From the NCBI RefSeq assembly GCF_900142535.1, contig NZ_FRBE01000002.1, positions 62,001 through 126,000 on the forward strand: 64,000 nucleotides of DNA, given 5' to 3'. The notes below the pieces were generated by a model. It was given only the letters and a program-made list of their open reading frames with translations, did no database searches and was not told the DNA's origin. Of this stretch, positions 51,628-61,135 are shown in pieces. Source of the DNA: Fibrobacter sp. UWEL (GTDB lineage: Bacteria > Fibrobacterota > Fibrobacteria > Fibrobacterales > Fibrobacteraceae). Positions within the stretch are counted from its first letter, which is position 1. Every line of letters starts with the position of its first letter. Made by a program: the position numbers and the translations under genes.

Positions 51628-53451
51628 ATGAAGAATGTAGATACTATTGCCGTTCTCGATTTTGGTGGTCAGTACGCCCACTTGATCGCAAACCGTGTCC
51701 GCCGTCTCGGCGTTTTCACCGAAATTCACTCCCCTAACTGCGACGTTTCCGAACTGGAAGGCGTTAAGGGCATTATTTATTCCGGTGGTCCCTCCAGCGT
51801 TTACGCAGCCGATGCTCCGGAATACAATCCCGAAATTTTGAGCCTGCCGGTACCCAAGCTGGGTATCTGCTACGGTCATCAGCTCATCGCCCAGCAGTTG
51901 GGCGGTCATGTTGAACCGGGCAAGGTCAAAGAATACGGTATTGCCGACTTGATCGTTGGCGACGAAAAGTGCCCCATCTTGAAGGACCTGCCCAAGGCCT
52001 CCCCCATGTGGATGAGCCATGGCGACCAGGTGACCAAGCTGCCCGAAGGCTACCGCATTGTGGCTAGCACCAAGGACTGCGAAATTGCAGCAGTTGCATT
52101 CGACGAACGCAAGATCTACGGCATCCAGTTCCACCCCGAAGTGACCCACAGTAAGTTCGGCATGAAGCTTCTCGAAAACTTCATCGACATTACCGGCGCA
52201 CAGAAGACCTGGAACATGCACAGCTATCTGCCCCTCATTACCGCCCGCATCCAGGAACAGGTGAAGGACCGCAAGGTATTCCTGCTGGTTTCCGGCGGTG
52301 TGGACTCCACGGTGGCATTCGTTCTATTGAACCGCGTGCTTGGCCCCGAAAAGGTTCTGGGCCTCCATGTGGACAACGGCATGATGCGTCTGGGCGAATC
52401 CCAGAAGATCATGGACTTCCTCAAGGCCGAAGGCATGAACAACCTCCAGATCCGCGACGCCAGCGAACACTTCCTGGCAAAGTTGAAGGGCGTTACCGCT
52501 CCGGAAACCAAGCGCGGCATCATCGGCAAGGAATTCCTGGTCGTCAAGGACGAAGAAATGGCCAAGCTGAACCTTGACCCCAACCAGTGGATGATGGCTC
52601 AGGGTACCATTTACCCCGACACCATCGAATCTGGTGGCACCAAGAACGCCGACAAGATCAAGACCCACCACAACCGCGTCCAGGAAGTTCTGGACCTGAT
52701 GGAAAAGGGTCTGGTTCTTGAACCTCTGGCAGACCTTTACAAGGACGAAGTCCGCGCCCTTGGCGAAGAACTGGGAATTCCCCACAACCTCGTCTGGCGT
52801 CATCCCTTCCCGGGTCCGGGTCTGGGCGTCCGCCTGCTCTGCAGCGATGGCGTTCTGACTGACGACATGGTGAAGTTTGAAGACGTGAAGGACACTCAGG
52901 GCGGCTCCCTGGCCGACTACCTGAAGGCAAACAACATTTCTGGCCGCATGCTCCCCATCAAGAGCGTTGGCGTTCAGGGCGATGGCCGTACTTACGCACA
53001 GCCGTTCCTGTTGACTACCGCCGGCCTCAGCTGGAAGGATTGCGAAAAGTTCTCCACCGAACTGGCAAACCGCTTTAAGGCCATCAACCGCGTGATCTAT
53101 CAGATTGGTACTGTGGCTGATGAAGATCCGAAGCTGGTGGAACAGTTCGCTACCCGCGAAAACTTCGACACCCTCCGCAAGTTCGATGATATCTGCACTA
53201 CCTTCTTGCAGGAAAACAAGCTGTACGAAGAAATCTGGCAGATGCCCGTTGTGTCTGTGCCGCTGCGCACCGCAGGCAAGCCCTGCATCGTGATGCGCCC
53301 GGTGAACTCCACCGAAGCCATGACCGCAAACTTCGCTGAAATTGACCAGGGCATGCTCGCAGGCCTCTGGCGCAAGTTCGAAGCGGTCGGTGCCGGCTCC
53401 CTCTGGTACGACGTCACCCACAAGCCTCCTGGAACTATCGAGTGGGAGTAA
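51628..53451 (+). CDS. guaA: GMP synthase (glutamine-hydrolysing)
   Basis: A 607-residue two-domain enzyme converting XMP to GMP. The class I amidotransferase domain (1-200) has Cys in LGICYGHQL and His/Glu in GIQFHPEVTHS. The ATP-pyrophosphatase domain has the P-loop LLVSGGVDSTVAF. The C-terminal dimer domain ends KPPGTIEWE. At 607 residues it is some 80 longer than the E. coli enzyme; the extra sequence lies around LLCSDGVLTDDMVKFEDVKD to GRMLPIKSVGVQGD and IGTVADEDPKLVEQFATRENFDTLRKF. No Shine-Dalgarno sequence; TATCTTTTG precedes directly. Two diguanylate cyclase genes flank it. Confidence 0.96.
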   Translation: MKNVDTIAVLDFGGQYAHLIANRVRRLGVFTEIHSPNCDVSELEGVKGIIYSGGPSSVYAADAPEYNPEILSLPVPKLGICYGHQLIAQQLGGHVEPGKVKEYGIADLIVGDEKCPILKDLPKASPMWMSHGDQVTKLPEGYRIVASTKDCEIAAVAFDERKIYGIQFHPEVTHSKFGMKLLENFIDITGAQKTWNMHSYLPLITARIQEQVKDRKVFLLVSGGVDSTVAFVLLNRVLGPEKVLGLHVDNGMMRLGESQKIMDFLKAEGMNNLQIRDASEHFLAKLKGVTAPETKRGIIGKEFLVVKDEEMAKLNLDPNQWMMAQGTIYPDTIESGGTKNADKIKTHHNRVQEVLDLMEKGLVLEPLADLYKDEVRALGEELGIPHNLVWRHPFPGPGLGVRLLCSDGVLTDDMVKFEDVKDTQGGSLADYLKANNISGRMLPIKSVGVQGDGRTYAQPFLLTTAGLSWKDCEKFSTELANRFKAINRVIYQIGTVADEDPKLVEQFATRENFDTLRKFDDICTTFLQENKLYEEIWQMPVVSVPLRTAGKPCIVMRPVNSTEAMTANFAEIDQGMLAGLWRKFEAVGAGSLWYDVTHKPPGTIEWE

Positions 53452-53640
53452 GCCGAATCCTGCGAAAACATGCTCGCATGTTTTCATAGGTGAGGCGCAC
53501 GACACGCACTTTTGCGAAGCAAAAGTGCAATGGGAGTAGCGCGGAGCCAAGTGTCGCAAAAATGAGCTCGCTCATTTTTATGACCGAGGCGAACAAGCGG
53601 ACGCTGGAGCCGCAGGCGTAAGCGTCAATAAGGCGAATCC
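53452..53640 (+). repeat. Array of perfect hairpins downstream of guaA
   Basis: Three perfect hairpins in a row: 53464-53485 (GAAAACATG-CTCG-CATGTTTTC), 53506-53528 (GCACTTTTGC-GAA-GCAAAAGTGC), 53558-53579 (AAAAATGAG-CTCG-CTCATTTTT). The first and third are diverged copies of a longer unit, each followed by a 'gaggcg-acga/acaag-cg' stretch. The phrase 'aa-g/c-cgaatcctgc' occurs at both ends (53451-53463 and 53631-53643). No open frame of note. Confidence 0.8.
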
Positions 53641-53643
53641 TGC

Positions 53644-53678
53644 AAAAAAATCCGCAGTTTCAAAGCTGCGGATTTTTT
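53644..53678. terminator. Bidirectional terminator (guaA / GGDEF)
   Basis: AAAAAAATCCGCAG-TTTCAAAG-CTGCGGATTTTTTC, ten bases before the stop of the gene at 53689 and after the hairpin array. Confidence 0.92.
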
Positions 53679-53688
53679 CATTTCTTAA

Positions 53689-54840
53689 CTAAACTTTTCT
53701 GCGGTCAAAGCCACTTTCGCGGTAGTAGTTACACTTGGCTTCGTACATCATCTTTTCAGCACGTTTCGCAACGTTTCGGATGGATTCCCCCGTCATTCCT
53801 TCCGCATATCCTACAGAGATTCCCACAGGGATATTCGAGCCCATTTCGATCTCGCGGCAACACCCGACCGCCCCATCCACTTCTTCACGAACCGTTTCCA
53901 GCGGGGTATCAAAGTATAGGGCAACAAATTCATCGCCGCCCACCCTATAGACTCGATAGGCGGACTTTAAGTTCTGCTGTAAATTCGAGGCAATTCTCTT
54001 GATGAGAAGGTCTCCATCCGCATGTCCCAGATTGTCATTGACAGTCTTCAGCCCATTGACATCACCCATCACGTAGATTAGGCTATCGCCTTTCTTCATT
54101 CGATCTGAGACTCTGTTTTCCACATCGTACTCATAGCAATTGCGGTTCCAGATTTTAGCCTTTTGATCGATAAAGGCCTTTTCCTTGAATTTGCCTACGG
54201 GATTTTCAATGGCAAAGAAAATTGCTGCAGCAATCAGAGTCATTGCCGGAGCCGTAAAGAAAAATTCTGGCACTAGAATCTGCAGGGCCATCAAACACAT
54301 GGATACGATGGACAGCGGAACAAGGACCTTGGTAGTGGATTCACGAACCCACTTCTTGTTCAAGATAATGACAATATCTGCAACGATAAGGAATAGGAAT
54401 GCCAGGCCAAAGGTTAAGAATGGGCCCACTCCGTGACTATACCTTGTATAGGAGCCCTGGATATATTCCAAGGGAGACAGGATGGTGGCCACAAAAACTA
54501 CCGCAGCAACGGAATAGTATATCGCCTTGACATTCTTTGGGATTCGCCCACGAAGGTAAACCAAGGACAGGGCATATTCAAAGTAAAAGATGGAGAACAG
54601 CAACGCAAAGAAGAACAACATCAGGTGACAGACGTCATTCACAATCTTCGGAATCCATTCCATATTCACCGTAATCTCGGTTACAAGAGCGAAAACGCAA
54701 TGGGCAAGACTGGCCAGGGCGAACTTGAAGAAGAAGTCCTTGCCCTTTCTGAACTGCGAACAATACCGGTCATAGACGATCAGAAATACCATGATAGTAA
54801 TGGAGAATATTTCCGGTCTCAGAACAATCAAGACGTTCAT
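53689..54840 (-). CDS. Seven-helix membrane diguanylate cyclase
   Basis: A 383-residue protein. Residues 1-215 form seven membrane helices (7TM-type sensor: FSITIMVFLIVYD, LMLFFFALLFSIFYFEYAL, FLTFGLAFLFLIVADIVIIL). The GGDEF domain (about 225-383) has YVMGDVNGLKTVNDNLGHADGD and an intact GGDEF loop (YRVGGDEFVAL). Where RxxD is expected, KSAY is found, so product inhibition through the I-site is probably absent, unlike the GGDEF protein on the other side of guaA. Confidence 0.92.
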   Translation of the reverse strand: MNVLIVLRPEIFSITIMVFLIVYDRYCSQFRKGKDFFFKFALASLAHCVFALVTEITVNMEWIPKIVNDVCHLMLFFFALLFSIFYFEYALSLVYLRGRIPKNVKAIYYSVAAVVFVATILSPLEYIQGSYTRYSHGVGPFLTFGLAFLFLIVADIVIILNKKWVRESTTKVLVPLSIVSMCLMALQILVPEFFFTAPAMTLIAAAIFFAIENPVGKFKEKAFIDQKAKIWNRNCYEYDVENRVSDRMKKGDSLIYVMGDVNGLKTVNDNLGHADGDLLIKRIASNLQQNLKSAYRVYRVGGDEFVALYFDTPLETVREEVDGAVGCCREIEMGSNIPVGISVGYAEGMTGESIRNVAKRAEKMMYEAKCNYYRESGFDRRKV

Positions 54841-54920
54841 TTACTTTTTTCCCAAAACACGCTAAAACTCAATTTACCGATGAAAACAAAGTAATGTAAT
54901 TATAGTATTTACGATTCTTT

Positions 54921-54949
54921 TTGACAAATTCTTTTTTCAGTGCGATAAT
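54921..54949 (+). promoter_or_regulatory. Sigma70-type promoter of the small acidic protein gene
   Basis: TTGACA (54921-54926), exactly 17 nt, GATAAT (54944-54949). This is the only textbook -35/-10 pair I find in the window. Confidence 0.8.
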
Positions 54950-54983
54950 AGTTCTAGAAAGCCTTATGAAGGAGTATCAAATC

Positions 54984-55184
54984 ATGGCTAGAAAGAAGAA
55001 AAATCATGAAGAAATGGATAGCAACATCCCCGAAAACGAAGATCTTCCCGAAGAAGAACGTGAAGACGAAATGGAAGAGGATGATTCCGAGGATATGGGT
55101 GTAGACGAGATGTTCGGAAATTCCACGCCCGGTAGTGCACACCGCGACCTGGACGTCTGGGGCAGCGAAGACTACGAAAGCTAA
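54984..55184 (+). CDS. Small highly acidic protein
   Basis: A 66-residue protein, not recognised. The start is basic (MARKKKNHEE), then a long acidic stretch (Asp/Glu more than half of residues 18-45, EEREDEMEEDDSEDMG), then DEMFGNSTPGSAHRDLDVW. GAAGGAG lies nine bases before the ATG. The strong promoter and the 17-bp terminator suggest an abundant single-gene mRNA. It could be a nucleic-acid mimic, chaperone or ribosome-associated factor; none of these is shown by the sequence. Confidence 0.75.
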   Translation: MARKKKNHEEMDSNIPENEDLPEEEREDEMEEDDSEDMGVDEMFGNSTPGSAHRDLDVWGSEDYES

Positions 55185-55220
55185 AAGAAATGTCTCAGGA
55201 AACTCCTGAGACATTTCTTT
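55184..55220 (+). terminator. Terminator of the small acidic protein gene
   Basis: A perfect 17-bp stem AAAGAAATGTCTCAGGA / TCCTGAGACATTTCTTT with loop AAC; it starts at the last base of the stop codon. Confidence 0.92.
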
Positions 55221-55248
55221 ATTTAGTCTTGAATCGCTGAAATCTATA

Positions 55249-55277
55249 AAAACAAGGCCCCGCATTACTGCGGAGCC
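55249..55277 (-). terminator. Terminator of gap
   Basis: Minus strand AGGCTCCGCA-GTAA-TGCGGGGCCT, then TGTTTTTAT; 32 bp after the stop. Confidence 0.85.
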
Positions 55278-55309
55278 TCATTTAAGTTATTTAAGCTGTT
55301 AGGCTAAAA

Positions 55310-56412
<1,103 letters not shown>

Positions 56413-56448
56413 TAGGTCTTTTTAGAATTTTTTTTGCATTTTACCCTT

Positions 56449-59400
56449 ATGAATTTGAATTTCGCCAAAAATTTTCGTCTAGTCCCCCTTTTCGGGCTGT
56501 TTTTTCTGGTTTCCTGTGCAGGAAACGGCCAACCCCTAACCGAGGCCGGTCCCCGAAATGGTTCTGGAGACACCCAGGTAAGTAAGCCAGGCACTACCGA
56601 GAGCTACTTCGACGACTATTCTCCCAGCGGAACTTCCAATCACCAAAGCGCCTCCACCCAGGCGTCCTCCCCTGCCGGTCAGGCTGTAGGAGCAATCCAG
56701 TCGGAAGGATTCAAGTTCAATCCCCCTAAGGGAGGCTGGGCACTCATTAGTGGACCGGAAGCTGGCGAAACAGGTATTCCCTACGAATTCTACAATGCAG
56801 GCTCTGGACGCCGCGCGGTTCTTATGGAAGTGGAACTTCCCAAGGGCGAACCTATGCGTCTGATGGACCGCGCCCAGATGGAAATGCAGGCATTTGAATC
56901 CAGCGGCAAGAAGGCAACCCTGGCAGAAACCTACCCCGGCGAAGCATTTGGCGCAACTGGCGCATTCTTTGACGTAGCGGGCAAGCGTTACGACACTCCC
57001 TACGAAGCGGTAGGCTTTGTGGCCGGAGGCAGCAATCGAGTTTACACCCTGACCCTTTCCGCCACCGACAACGTGCCCGAAACAGGCAAGCTGAAGGAAG
57101 AATGGCAGGAATTCTTTAGTGATTTCACCCTTTTTGAAGTGGCGGAAGAAAGCGGTCCGGAACTTTCCCCGGAACGTGTGCAGCAGTTCAATTCCCAGGA
57201 GTTGGGCTATAGCTGGAGCGTGAAGGACACCCTCTGGCACAACTGGATGGGTATCAGCCGTGAAAACGAGGACCCGGACCTGGTATTGACCAACAAGGCT
57301 GAAGACATTTCCCTATTTATATATGGTGCAAATGTACCCAGCGAAGAGGTAAGCCAGAGTGATTTATTCAAGGTCTTGCTGGTGCGTCTTGGCGTAGACC
57401 CCAACAATCCGACGCTGGAAGTCCACCGTCAGAAGGTGGGCGACCGCTATGCACAGGACTTTACCCTCACCCATGTGGTGAACAAGTTTGATTTCCACTA
57501 CAAGGGACGTTTCTTCTATGACAATGGCCGCGGAGTGTTGATCGTTTCCTGGACTCAGGGCATCAACAAGTCCAAGTACGGCAAAGTGATGGACAACGCC
57601 ATCGACGGACTTAAAATGGGGGCAGCCCCCACGGCCAACACAGGTTCTGCCGATGACGCCAAAAAACTGGCAAAGTTTAACGCCGCCCTCATGAGCCAGG
57701 TGGGCCTGCTGCGTCTGCTGGAAGACCAGCCCCTGGTGGCCTTGAGCTACTTTGAGCGCGCCAACAAGATGGATCCGGAAGAACCCCTGTACCTGATTAA
57801 CTGCGGTTTCGTCTACCAGATGAAGGAACTGTACGGTCCGGGCATCAACCACTTCCAGAGCCAGATGGAGCTGGTCCGCAAGAACGGCAAACTACTGTCC
57901 GTTCTGGGCGAAATGTACGAAGCATTATTTGACTACGGACATGCCCGCGAATATGCGGAAGCAGCCCTGCGTTACACCCCAAACAATCCGGAATACGTCA
58001 TTAACTTAAGCGATGCCCTGTGGGGCTTGGGCCAGCGTAACCAGTCCCTTATGGTGGTGCAGCGCCTTTACGATACTCAGCCCAATTCTCGACTGGGCGT
58101 TTACCTGGCAAAGACCTACATGGGTCTGGACCAGTATGCAGAAGCCGTAGATATTCTCTATGGTGTTCGTGGACGCTTTGGCATGAGCGTGGAACTGGGA
58201 ACAACCTTGATGGACGCCCTGATGTTCCTGGGCCGCTATGAAGAAGCCCGTGCCATCGGCGAAGAGACCTTGAATAAGGATCGTAACGACTACAAGATCT
58301 GGACTACCCAAGGCAAGATTCTCTTCTACTCTCGTAACTATCGCGATGCGGAAAAAGCCTTGACCAAGGCACTTTCTCTCCGGGCCGATAACGAAGATGC
58401 CAAGAGTTTCCTTTCTGCCACCAAGGCATTCCTGGGTAAGGCAGACAACCGCACCCTGCAAAAGCCCATCGATCCGGTGGAACCCCGCACCGCAGACCTG
58501 AAGACCATGCTGAACAGCAAGGCCAAGGCCGAAGCAACGGATGGGGACTTCCCTGCCGTGATCCACTACCGCAAGGAAATGCTGAAGGCGGACAAGGGCG
58601 CCAGCTGGACTCGTTCCGAAGAAATGCTCATGGAAATCCTGGATACCCGCGGTACAGCAATCTATCGCGAATTCACCTTCGATTTCCTGCCAGGTTTTGA
58701 CAGAATTTACCTGAATGCCCTGGAAGTTTACGACAGCAATTTCAAACTGAAGCAGAAGGCCAACCTGAACGGAGCCTACATTACCTACGCTACGGAAGTC
58801 GGCGGTGGAAACGAATCCCAGACAGCCCACTTCCCCCTGCAGGAACTGGCTCCCGGTGATTTTATCTACCTGCAGTTCAGCCGCACCAATATTGAAAACA
58901 AGGGCATGATTCCCTACACGGACTTCGTAAGCTCTAGGGACATTCCCATCGGTGAATCCGTATTCCGCATTTACGCCGACACATCCAAGTTCGTGACGGA
59001 AGAATACGGCGACATCAAGAAGAAGAACATCAAGGGCGGCGTGGAATGGTCCGTGGAAGATCCTGTGGTAATCCGCAAGGAACTTTACATGCCCGTCTAT
59101 CAGGACTTCGGTTCCGGCATTCTCCTGACGGGAAAGCAAAAGTGGAGCGAAGTCGGCGAAGACTACGAAAACCTCATTAAGCACCAGTTCAAGCAGGCTG
59201 TCGCTGTCCGCGAGAAGGCTCAGGAAGTAAAGGGCCGTAAGGCAGGTGACAATGCGGTTCACGCCCTGGCAAGATTCGTCCGTAACGACATCCGTTATCG
59301 CGACATCCGCTTCGGCGGCCATAGCTTAATTCCCCAGACGGCAGAATCCACCCTGAAGCAGCACCGCGGTGACTGTAAGGATATGGCACTCCTCCTAAAG

Positions 59401-60300
59401 GAAATGCTCCAGGCAATTGGCGTCAAGAGTTATCTCACCGCCATCCACCTGAAGGAAGAAGGTTACGAACATCTGCCCACCATCCAGCAGTTCAACCACA
59501 TGATCCTTTACGTTCCCAAGCAGGGCGACATTAGCGAAATGTGGATCGACGCTACGGACAAGACTGGAAACGACCGCCCCATTCCTCTGGATATGGAAGG
59601 CAAGGTGGCCTTGGTAATTGACGGAGAGAATAGCCATGTGGTCACTACTCCCGTTCTGGAAAAGAACCAGGAACATCAGATTGCCATTGAGCACCGCCTG
59701 TTTATCTCCAACAGCGGGGAAAGCCAGTTCCGCGATTCCGTTACCTTGGCAGGTAAGTTCGGCAGCGCCATGCGTAACCGTTTCTACGGCCGCGACGTGA
59801 AGGAACAGGAAAAGCTGATGGAAGAATTCCTCATGACCGGCATTCCCGACGTGAATATCGGCAACGTGAAGATTGGCAACCTGACGGAATTCAACAAGCC
59901 ACTCACCTTGGTTGTAACATACGCCTCCAAGGGATATTTCGGCCAGGGTGGATCCGAACTGAAGGGACGCTTCCCCAACGTGTGGGAACGTAGCCTCTTC
60001 AAGTTCCCCAAGGTAAACAAGCGCCATCATCCCATCCGTATGCCTCAGGAAACGCTCTTCAGCTATACCATGAAGGTTACAGCCGAAGGTGGCCGCGACG
60101 TGGAAGTGGTTAGCCCCAAGTCCTTTAATCGCGAACCGGATTACGTGAGCTACGAAAAGGGCTGCAAGGACAATGGCGCCCAGAGTTGCATCAACTGGAC
60201 CACTTTTGCCCTGTATGCAGATGCCAGCGAGTATGAAAAGATTCGTGAGGAATGGACCTACCTGCTCAGCGAAACTAGCCCCATGATTGTGGTAAAATAA
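56449..60300 (+). CDS. Large lipoprotein with TPR repeats, DUF3857 and transglutaminase-like domain
   Basis: A 1283-residue lipoprotein; lipobox FLVSC. A disordered Ser/Gly/Pro stretch reaches about residue 85. Next come two repeats of an alpha/beta domain (GGWALISGPEAGETGIPYEF; GYSWSVKDTLWHNWMG). TPR repeats follow at about 405-690 (LALSYFERANKMDPEEP, DYGHAREYAEAALRYTPNNPEY, ALTKALSLRADNEDA). DUF3857 (about 735-930) precedes a transglutaminase-like core whose triad looks intact: Cys976 (RGDCKDMA), His1017 (FNHMI) and Asp1034 (DATDK). A beta-rich tail ends the protein. It may remodel or cross-link envelope proteins, or act as a protease. Confidence 0.87.
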   Translation: MNLNFAKNFRLVPLFGLFFLVSCAGNGQPLTEAGPRNGSGDTQVSKPGTTESYFDDYSPSGTSNHQSASTQASSPAGQAVGAIQSEGFKFNPPKGGWALISGPEAGETGIPYEFYNAGSGRRAVLMEVELPKGEPMRLMDRAQMEMQAFESSGKKATLAETYPGEAFGATGAFFDVAGKRYDTPYEAVGFVAGGSNRVYTLTLSATDNVPETGKLKEEWQEFFSDFTLFEVAEESGPELSPERVQQFNSQELGYSWSVKDTLWHNWMGISRENEDPDLVLTNKAEDISLFIYGANVPSEEVSQSDLFKVLLVRLGVDPNNPTLEVHRQKVGDRYAQDFTLTHVVNKFDFHYKGRFFYDNGRGVLIVSWTQGINKSKYGKVMDNAIDGLKMGAAPTANTGSADDAKKLAKFNAALMSQVGLLRLLEDQPLVALSYFERANKMDPEEPLYLINCGFVYQMKELYGPGINHFQSQMELVRKNGKLLSVLGEMYEALFDYGHAREYAEAALRYTPNNPEYVINLSDALWGLGQRNQSLMVVQRLYDTQPNSRLGVYLAKTYMGLDQYAEAVDILYGVRGRFGMSVELGTTLMDALMFLGRYEEARAIGEETLNKDRNDYKIWTTQGKILFYSRNYRDAEKALTKALSLRADNEDAKSFLSATKAFLGKADNRTLQKPIDPVEPRTADLKTMLNSKAKAEATDGDFPAVIHYRKEMLKADKGASWTRSEEMLMEILDTRGTAIYREFTFDFLPGFDRIYLNALEVYDSNFKLKQKANLNGAYITYATEVGGGNESQTAHFPLQELAPGDFIYLQFSRTNIENKGMIPYTDFVSSRDIPIGESVFRIYADTSKFVTEEYGDIKKKNIKGGVEWSVEDPVVIRKELYMPVYQDFGSGILLTGKQKWSEVGEDYENLIKHQFKQAVAVREKAQEVKGRKAGDNAVHALARFVRNDIRYRDIRFGGHSLIPQTAESTLKQHRGDCKDMALLLKEMLQAIGVKSYLTAIHLKEEGYEHLPTIQQFNHMILYVPKQGDISEMWIDATDKTGNDRPIPLDMEGKVALVIDGENSHVVTTPVLEKNQEHQIAIEHRLFISNSGESQFRDSVTLAGKFGSAMRNRFYGRDVKEQEKLMEEFLMTGIPDVNIGNVKIGNLTEFNKPLTLVVTYASKGYFGQGGSELKGRFPNVWERSLFKFPKVNKRHHPIRMPQETLFSYTMKVTAEGGRDVEVVSPKSFNREPDYVSYEKGCKDNGAQSCINWTTFALYADASEYEKIREEWTYLLSETSPMIVVK

Positions 60301-60340
60301 ATTTTAGAATCCAAATACATTTAATTTGTACAAATAAATG

Positions 60341-60348
60341 TATATTTG
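60341..60348 (+). promoter_or_regulatory. Candidate -7 box of TM2 gene
   Basis: TATATTTG, 24 bases before ATG 60373. Confidence 0.5.
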
Positions 60349-60372
60349 GGTTCTTCACATTGGGGTTTCATT

Positions 60373-61056
60373 ATGGATAAAATTTACAGCAAGAACAAAG
60401 CTCTACTTACCGCAATCTTTCTAGGGCTTTTGGGAGTTCACAACTTCGTTTGGGGAAAGCCGGTCCAAGGCTTTGTCAAGATTGCCCTTTTTGCCGCCAC
60501 AATCGTAGCAAAAAATATGGGCCAGGAGTTAGCCGACAGTGTCCTCGAACTGATTTTGGCGATTACCGTCTTTGTAGACCTGTTCAGCATCAAGAACGGA
60601 TCCTTTTTCCAGTCCAACAACGTCCGGGAAGCTTCTGGAATCGTAAAGCTGATCATGTATATGTTCATTCTATTCATAGGCGGCCTTTCTCTGTACGGCC
60701 TTAAGTGCGATGTGGACGACGCCTTGATTAAGGATTCCGGAAAGACATTTACACCCTTTGACATTGCTGAAGCATACTATAAGAACGAAGTCAGCGCAGA
60801 TGCGTTTTTCACAAAGAACCGCTTCAATATCGAAGGGCAGGTGGCATTCATCAAATCGGCAAAAGGCATCAACGTCATGCTGGAGCCACCTCAGCTCCCC
60901 AACAAGGAGATGTTCCTTCCCGTATTGAACTTCCCGACTTCTCAAAAAAACAGAATTGCCCTTCTTCAGCCAGGCTCTAGCATTAAGGCTTCCTGCATTG
61001 GAAAAGGAGCCGGATCGGGAATGTTCATTGCCACCAAGTGTAAAATTAAACTCTAA
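60373..61056 (+). CDS. TM2-domain membrane protein with OB-like C-terminal domain
   Basis: A 227-residue protein. The N-terminal TM2 domain is YSKNKALLTAIFLGLLGVHNFVWGKPVQGFVKI, then two or three further membrane helices (about 45-120). The soluble part (about 135-227) resembles the tRNA_anti-like OB fold (FDIAEAYYKNEVSADAFFTKNRFNIEGQVAFI ... GSSIKASCIGKGAGSGMFIATKCKI). An upstream TTG in frame lies inside the promoter box and is rejected as start. Function unknown. Confidence 0.82.
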   Translation: MDKIYSKNKALLTAIFLGLLGVHNFVWGKPVQGFVKIALFAATIVAKNMGQELADSVLELILAITVFVDLFSIKNGSFFQSNNVREASGIVKLIMYMFILFIGGLSLYGLKCDVDDALIKDSGKTFTPFDIAEAYYKNEVSADAFFTKNRFNIEGQVAFIKSAKGINVMLEPPQLPNKEMFLPVLNFPTSQKNRIALLQPGSSIKASCIGKGAGSGMFIATKCKIKL

Positions 61057-61068
61057 AGTATTCAAGGC

Positions 61069-61099
61069 AAAAGCCGCGCCAATTATGGCACGGCTTTTC
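61069..61099 (+). terminator. Terminator of TM2 gene
   Basis: AAAAGCCGCGCC-AATTAT-GGCACGGCTTTT, one mismatch, 13 bases after the stop. Confidence 0.85.
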
Positions 61100-61119
61100 T
61101 CGTATCACTAGCATTTTTT

Positions 61120-61127
61120 TATCTTTA
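61120..61127 (+). promoter_or_regulatory. Candidate -7 box of hisS
   Basis: TATCTTTA then CGCCCACT and ATG 61136. Confidence 0.5.
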
Positions 61128-61135
61128 CGCCCACT

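Noticed and set aside
52324-53559. Minus-strand frame opposite guaA (411 codons)
   Set aside because: Antisense shadow of guaA; it also runs through the hairpin array.
53452-53640. tRNA or known small RNA after guaA
   Set aside because: The hairpins do not form a cloverleaf and I find no anticodon arm or known RNA consensus.
58006-59322. Minus-strand frame opposite the large lipoprotein (438 codons)
   Set aside because: The TPR and transglutaminase motifs are on the plus strand.
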